From Mycosarcoma maydis (taxonomy: Eukaryota > Basidiomycota > Ustilaginomycetes > Ustilaginales), in assembly GCF_000328475.2 (NCBI RefSeq), contig NC_026478.1:1302001-1366000 (forward strand): a DNA stretch of 64,000 nucleotides. The letters are read 5' to 3'. The position numbers were made by a program, and so were the translations under genes. Under the pieces are notes generated by a model. It was not told the origin of the DNA and searched no databases. It worked only from the letters and a program-made list of their open reading frames with translations. Position 1 is the stretch's first letter; the number at the start of each line of letters is the position of its first letter. This document shows, piece by piece, positions 59,484 to 64,000 of the stretch.

Positions 59484-62400
59484 CTAGTCGACACTTATGT
59501 TGAGCTGCGCTTCACCGATCTGAACCCTGACGCTGCGCTCCGAGTTCCAGTGGAACCCGATCTTGTCGAACCCGACAAACTCTTGCTCCTGGTGCTGATT
59601 GCGGCGACGCTCCATCTCGGACCTACTCTGCTGATCACCTACGTTGAACAAGAACGCCTTGTATGCCCCATCAGTCAGCTTTGTATCGGTCGCACCTTGT
59701 CTTGGCATCTGGCCTGGCGAAAAGAAGCTACTAAACCCAGATGCCGTTTTCCACACCAGCACTCGGCCTTCATCCAGACTCATTGTGACTAGTCTCTTTC
59801 CGTCCACACTGAAACTCACCGCGTCAGCACGGCGTCGATGGCCTTCTAGCACGTATAGCCGTGTAGCTGTTTTCAGATCGTACACGATCACCGCCCCTTC
59901 GTGCGTACCTACCGCCAGCCTCTGTCCTCCTCCGAAAAAGCTGACGCTTGGATAGGTAGAAACAAGTTCAGTGATTATGACCGTAGCAGCGTGGACTACG
60001 GCTTCTCGCATCGTCGTGTGCGTTGGATCCAGCGATTTCACCACTGCCTCTGCCAAGCGAGGAAGATTCGCCACCAGAACACCAGGTCGCTTTCGCACCA
60101 TCAAGGCCACCAACCGCATCGTTGCTGAGCAGTGCGCCGCAGAGCGTGCGTGCAGAATGTCGAGCGAGAGCGTCGTCATGAACAGCGGCGTATTTTCGGC
60201 CGCTATCTGGAGCGTCGCTTCTCTTGCTAGCGTCCGAAGATCTCCGTCTGCGCTCGTGCTCGAGCTCGACGAAGAGGAGGTGAGCGTACTGAGCGCAAAC
60301 AACGATCGAACCACCTCCGTTGCATCAAAGTAATGCTGCCACATGGAGAATCCATTTCGACACAGTTCGATCGCTACGGCAAGTGTTTGCAGCTCGTGTG
60401 GAGTCCGCATTTCGTTACCGCGATCCGAGACAATAGCTGTGTGGATGGTGCCCGCAATATCCTTGAGCGTGCGTGGCGAAAGGCTCGTATACCGCTCCAC
60501 TGCGATGCTGCCCATCAGAGCCAGAGCGCGCGTCCGAAGCTCGGCATCTTGCATGGTATTGGATGCAGCTTTCCCGTCTACGAGAGCCTTTGAGTTTTGT
60601 GTGGATGTCTTTGCCGACATCATCAAGCCTTGCCATCGACTACACAGCTCGTCGAGCTCGCTTTGCTCAAGACGAGCAAGTGCGCCTTGGAACATGCTTC
60701 GACTAGCATTCTGCAGCTCCATATTGCTGTCCAACCAATACGGCACCAGCTCTTCGAGCCTCACACCGCGGTAGCCGACTCCAACCAGAGTTGAGAGACG
60801 AGCTTCATTCTCGACAAAGCCTTGAAGATCCACCGCCAAGCTCTGAAGCTCGTTGACGTGGCTGAGCACGCGCAGGAGCGCACATGCCACCACTAGTCGT
60901 AATGTTGTGAGCCGACTGCTCAGCTTCCACGCCTGTTTTACAGAGACCCCTAATTTTGCTGCGTTTTTGCCAACCGATTCGCCAACCATGAGAGCATCAG
61001 GTGTAGAGTGCAGGCCAACACTGAATGCAGAAGGGCCAAAGTCTTCCAGGTCAAGCAAGGCTGCGAGCTTCGCGTCCATGTCTGGATCAAGGCCCGTAGG
61101 AAAGACGGTCGGCAGCAACGGTCGGATGATGTTGACAGCTTTGCGTGCAGCTGGTGAGCCCAATCCGACCGAAGTCTCATCTTGGTTCTGCTCCACCTCC
61201 GGCTCCGACCGCAGAGTTGCCGATGGGTGGAGCGATAGGTTGTTCGTCGACCCGCTTCGAGGAGCCGTCTGCGGAAAGTCCTCTTTCGCCACAGGCTGGC
61301 CGCTTCCGTGAATAGCTCGCGCAGCTGCTTCGATCGCACGCCGAAAGTCCACTAGCAAAGACGCCGCGACACCATCACGCGCCGAGGCAAGCTGCGATAG
61401 TACGCCCGTGGTGCCCGAATGCAGTGGACTGTATGGCTCGATGTTCTTGACTGTCCACCAACCTTTTCCATCCTCGACCAGAGCTTGCGCTTGATCTGTA
61501 GCAATGCTACGGCGCAGTTCTTGCGAACGCAGATCCCATACGCGCGCCTTATCGTCATCATATGTCAACAGCAGATCATCGACACGCACTGCCAACGACG
61601 TGAGACGCGCGCCTCTGCCCGGAACAGTGTACAGCAATCGAAAGCCTTCAAGCAGTACGATCGTAACCGAGCTGTCTGCACATATGCAGGCGACACATCC
61701 GTGGAGGCGGATGGTGTTATCCTCATCGCCAAAGATGACAAGCGCTTCGATGGGCGTCGTCGAGACCGAGAGAACAGCTTCGAGCTGTGGGACAGAGATC
61801 GGGATCCCGTCCTGTGGCGCAGATGTGTTTGCTTGCCAGAATCCAACTTCGCCTTGTAGCGTTCCACCGATGATGAGGCGCTGGCCCGATCGAGGAGCAA
61901 CAGCCGAGCGAAGAAGACATATCTCGTGATCTGCACCAAGGCTGTTGCCGACGCATGAAGCTTGGCTCTGTCCTCTATGCCTTGCCACTCCAAATCCGCC
62001 CAAAGCCCCAGCTGCGATGGATGTCAGTGATACAATTCGGATGCTACCCGAGCTCGCAACTGCGATCCTTTCAAGGCTGAGAGGCAGAAGCGCAGTGATA
62101 GAATCAGGTTCAACACTTTCCGCATCGTGGCCGTCCTTGATTAGCCATGACTCTGAGCCTGGAGAAGCGAGCAGATTCTCCATCTGTGATGTGGTCAGAT
62201 TGACTGTAGCAAGCTCACTCGCTACCTGCAGGTCTTCGGCAGCCACCGATTTGTCCGACGCGAACGCCTGAAGGAGGAAAATCTTTTCGAGCAGTTCTCC
62301 AGATCCCGGCAAATTCCAGGCGAGACAGAGTCGACTTGACCAACAACTCGTGAGCACACTTAGTCTTGCCTTGTTTGTATCGAGACCGAGATGGTCCTGC

Positions 62401-64000
62401 TCTACATGTCCCGAGAGCGATGTCGCCAGGTCCAAACGTACCAGGCCCGACGTGGTCTGTATAAGCAAATACTGTCCGTCACGACTGGACCCGCAGATGC
62501 TCCTAAATTGGCCAGTTGTGGCCTCGTGCATCAATTGAGTCGATCCGTTTGCGGTATCTAGGACAGAGAGTCGAGTCGGAGATAGCACTATCACGCGATC
62601 TGCTGAGACGTGCACCTTGTCTGCTTGAGCATCATCGCCGGAGAGACACCACGAATCGTCCGTTGAAGAGTCGTCGTCGGCAAGTTTGTCCAAGACAAAA
62701 CCCTGTGGCTGTTCTTGTTGACTCGTCGTATGAGCCTGTGGTTGCCTGTCTTCTGCGCCGGGAGTCAAAATGCGTATGCGCTGCTTCTGGAGCTTATGCT
62801 GGGACTCGCTGAACCAGAGCAGCTCGAAATGATTCTGTGAGTCGATAGGAAAAGCGGCTTTCGGTATGCTAGTTGCAAGCACATCGTAGATGGGCTCATG
62901 AAGCAAGAGTCTTCCATCTGACAAGTCCACGAGGAGCACCGAAGAGGAATGAGAATCCCAAAGCAAAGCCATGGGCTTGCTGTTGATTGCGAAAGTCTGA
63001 ACCGATCCGTGCAGCTTGGCAGCATGGGACTCGCGCAATCTGGAATTGGTCGAGGCATCAGGCGCACTCAGTGCGGCTCGAAGCATCGACCGCCGCATGC
63101 TCGCGTCGACGCTTGTCATCGGAGGTCTTGGTGAAGCTCTGGCGGATCCTGCTGGACTGCGCGTTAGCGGTGTACCGATGGCTGCGGGAAGCTGCCTACT
63201 CAGCGCATGCATCATTCCCAACGATGCCGTAGCATCTTTCGAGGTCGTTTCGAGCGTCTCTGAGTTGACAGCAGCAACATCGACAGTCGTTAAATCCGAT
63301 TGCCAGATCATTGCGCCGTCAAGCAAGGACCACAAAGAGATGTACCCAGCTTCTTGGATCACCAGCACAGCCGTCTTGTTGTAAGATAATCGAGCCGTTG
63401 TCGAAGATGTCGGCATATCTTGGCCGTCCTCGTTTCTTGGTTGCAAGGGGACGAGTCGAAGAGCGACAACAGGTGATCGATCGCGGGTGTAAAGAGACAT
63501 GAGCTGGCTGAAAGTACCTCGGCTTGGATCATGAAGCCACGCATCCATGACTGAAGGCTGTATCAAAGTGTTGAGACGGGCTGCTTCCTGTGTCTTTGAG
63601 TCCTCTGCCACGGCAGCAAGGGCTTCGACAGAACGGGTACCGTTCGAGGTTGTAATAGGGGAATGCCGTGACTCGCTACTTCGCTTGCGATGAAACGACT
63701 GACGACGGGAGTGCTCCTTTGAAGACTGCGCAGGCGGTGAGGCCGGCTGCGACTGCGACTGCGAATGTGAATGTGAATGTGAATGTGAATGTGAATGTGA
63801 ATGTGAATGTGAATGTGAATGTGAATGTGAATGTGAATGTGAATGTGAATGTGAATGCGAATGTGAATGGGACGAGAAGCCGAGTCGTTCAATCACACCG
63901 CCCACTACGCCATGTTGATGATCATTGCGTTCAGCTGCTGCAATTTGTAGTTCCAACCGATTCTCTGCCTGTTCTCCAAAAGACCGCCCTGCAGTATGAC
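59484..64000 (-). CDS. WDR7 / rabconnectin-3-beta type WD-repeat protein, N-terminus beyond window
   Basis: The minus-strand frame runs from the right edge to the stop at 59484, over 1500 residues, with no ATG near its visible start. The initiator therefore lies outside the window. WD-like blades occur early (SYNKTAVLVIQEAGYISLWS, AALLDL...), a long helical middle follows, and the end has two further blades (GGGQRLAVGTHEGAVIVYDL and VDGKRLVTMSLDEGRVLVWK). The order (propeller, helical middle, late WD blades near the C-terminus) matches WDR7, the partner of rabconnectin-3-alpha that promotes V-ATPase assembly and endosome acidification. A Ser-His repeat tract lies near the right edge. The start of the first propeller and the true N-terminus cannot be judged here. 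Confidence 0.75.
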   Translation of the reverse strand, partial: HTAGRSFGEQAENRLELQIAAAERNDHQHGVVGGVIERLGFSSHSHSHSHSHSHSHSHSHSHSHSHSHSHSHSHSHSHSQSQSQPASPPAQSSKEHSRRQSFHRKRSSESRHSPITTSNGTRSVEALAAVAEDSKTQEAARLNTLIQPSVMDAWLHDPSRGTFSQLMSLYTRDRSPVVALRLVPLQPRNEDGQDMPTSSTTARLSYNKTAVLVIQEAGYISLWSLLDGAMIWQSDLTTVDVAAVNSETLETTSKDATASLGMMHALSRQLPAAIGTPLTRSPAGSARASPRPPMTSVDASMRRSMLRAALSAPDASTNSRLRESHAAKLHGSVQTFAINSKPMALLWDSHSSSVLLVDLSDGRLLLHEPIYDVLATSIPKAAFPIDSQNHFELLWFSESQHKLQKQRIRILTPGAEDRQPQAHTTSQQEQPQGFVLDKLADDDSSTDDSWCLSGDDAQADKVHVSADRVIVLSPTRLSVLDTANGSTQLMHEATTGQFRSICGSSRDGQYLLIQTTSGLVRLDLATSLSGHVEQDHLGLDTNKARLSVLTSCWSSRLCLAWNLPGSGELLEKIFLLQAFASDKSVAAEDLQVASELATVNLTTSQMENLLASPGSESWLIKDGHDAESVEPDSITALLPLSLERIAVASSGSIRIVSLTSIAAGALGGFGVARHRGQSQASCVGNSLGADHEICLLRSAVAPRSGQRLIIGGTLQGEVGFWQANTSAPQDGIPISVPQLEAVLSVSTTPIEALVIFGDEDNTIRLHGCVACICADSSVTIVLLEGFRLLYTVPGRGARLTSLAVRVDDLLLTYDDDKARVWDLRSQELRRSIATDQAQALVEDGKGWWTVKNIEPYSPLHSGTTGVLSQLASARDGVAASLLVDFRRAIEAAARAIHGSGQPVAKEDFPQTAPRSGSTNNLSLHPSATLRSEPEVEQNQDETSVGLGSPAARKAVNIIRPLLPTVFPTGLDPDMDAKLAALLDLEDFGPSAFSVGLHSTPDALMVGESVGKNAAKLGVSVKQAWKLSSRLTTLRLVVACALLRVLSHVNELQSLAVDLQGFVENEARLSTLVGVGYRGVRLEELVPYWLDSNMELQNASRSMFQGALARLEQSELDELCSRWQGLMMSAKTSTQNSKALVDGKAASNTMQDAELRTRALALMGSIAVERYTSLSPRTLKDIAGTIHTAIVSDRGNEMRTPHELQTLAVAIELCRNGFSMWQHYFDATEVVRSLFALSTLTSSSSSSSTSADGDLRTLAREATLQIAAENTPLFMTTLSLDILHARSAAHCSATMRLVALMVRKRPGVLVANLPRLAEAVVKSLDPTHTTMREAVVHAATVIITELVSTYPSVSFFGGGQRLAVGTHEGAVIVYDLKTATRLYVLEGHRRRADAVSFSVDGKRLVTMSLDEGRVLVWKTASGFSSFFSPGQMPRQGATDTKLTDGAYKAFLFNVGDQQSRSEMERRRNQHQEQEFVGFDKIGFHWNSERSVRVQIGEAQLNISVD
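63744..63871 (-). repeat. Hexanucleotide repeat encoding a Ser-His tract
   Basis: The plus strand repeats GAATGT about 18 times, preceded by GACTGC copies. On the minus strand this gives alternating Ser-His, then Ser-Gln, in the WDR7-like protein. The hexamer period keeps the frame. Interspersed His could bind divalent metal; that is inference. Confidence 0.85.

Noticed and set aside
63563..63892. Ile-His repeat frame
   Set aside because: It is another reading of the hexanucleotide tract; the Ser-His frame continues a long conserved WD-repeat protein.

Overview
This window is nuclear DNA from a basidiomycete, most likely a smut fungus of the Ustilaginaceae close to Ustilago maydis. The evidence is large, mostly intronless genes with long serine/alanine-rich disordered tails, GT-AG introns where introns occur, the gene content (two division-1 chitin synthases, Zn2Cys6 regulators, a secreted low-complexity repeat protein), and intergenic DNA sprinkled with short ATTCGTG/ATTCACG heptamers that I associate with smut genomes. 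I recognise no transposon, tRNA, rRNA or CRISPR array.

Layout. 0-8 kb: a SKI3-type TPR protein (cut by the left edge), MET8-type siroheme synthase, condensin HEAT subunit (YCG1/CAP-G) and exosome ring subunit RRP42. 8.9-11.9 kb: one open frame joining an eisosome PIL1/LSP1 BAR domain to a complete prephenate dehydratase. 13-25.8 kb: chitin synthase, an AIR1/2-type zinc-knuckle protein (TRAMP), an alpha-arrestin and a DUF4203/TMEM198-like membrane protein. 26.4-31.6 kb: a secreted Gly/Lys/Asp repeat protein and a Zn2Cys6 regulator. 31.6-35.9 kb: a 4.3 kb stretch without a recognisable gene, rich in heptamers. 35.9-40.2 kb: one open frame in which GAR formyltransferase (ADE8) lies between a disordered DUF4045-like N-terminus and a gelsolin-like C-terminus. 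41.5-50 kb: histone H2A.Z (one intron), CCDC25/NFACT-R homologue (one intron), Aurora kinase, and a MutS homologue MSH5 that I could resolve into 19 exons. 51.9-64 kb: a second Zn2Cys6 regulator, a second chitin synthase and a WDR7/rabconnectin-3-beta homologue cut by the right edge.

Themes. Three parts of one RNA-decay machine lie within 19 kb: the exosome ring (RRP42), its cytoplasmic adaptor (SKI3) and its nuclear adaptor (AIR). Chromosome biology is represented by condensin, H2A.Z, Aurora and MSH5. Cell cortex and wall are represented by two chitin synthases, a PIL1-type protein, an arrestin and a gelsolin-type protein. The most unusual observations are the two genes in which a whole amino-acid or purine biosynthetic enzyme is embedded, in frame, inside a cortical or cytoskeletal scaffold protein; the heptamer-phased intergenic repeat; and MSH5, with 18 introns and micro-exons, in an otherwise almost intronless neighbourhood.

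Many long open frames can be extended upstream through TTG or GTG codons; I used the first in-frame ATG as start. Domain names come from recognised sequence patterns, not from a database search.
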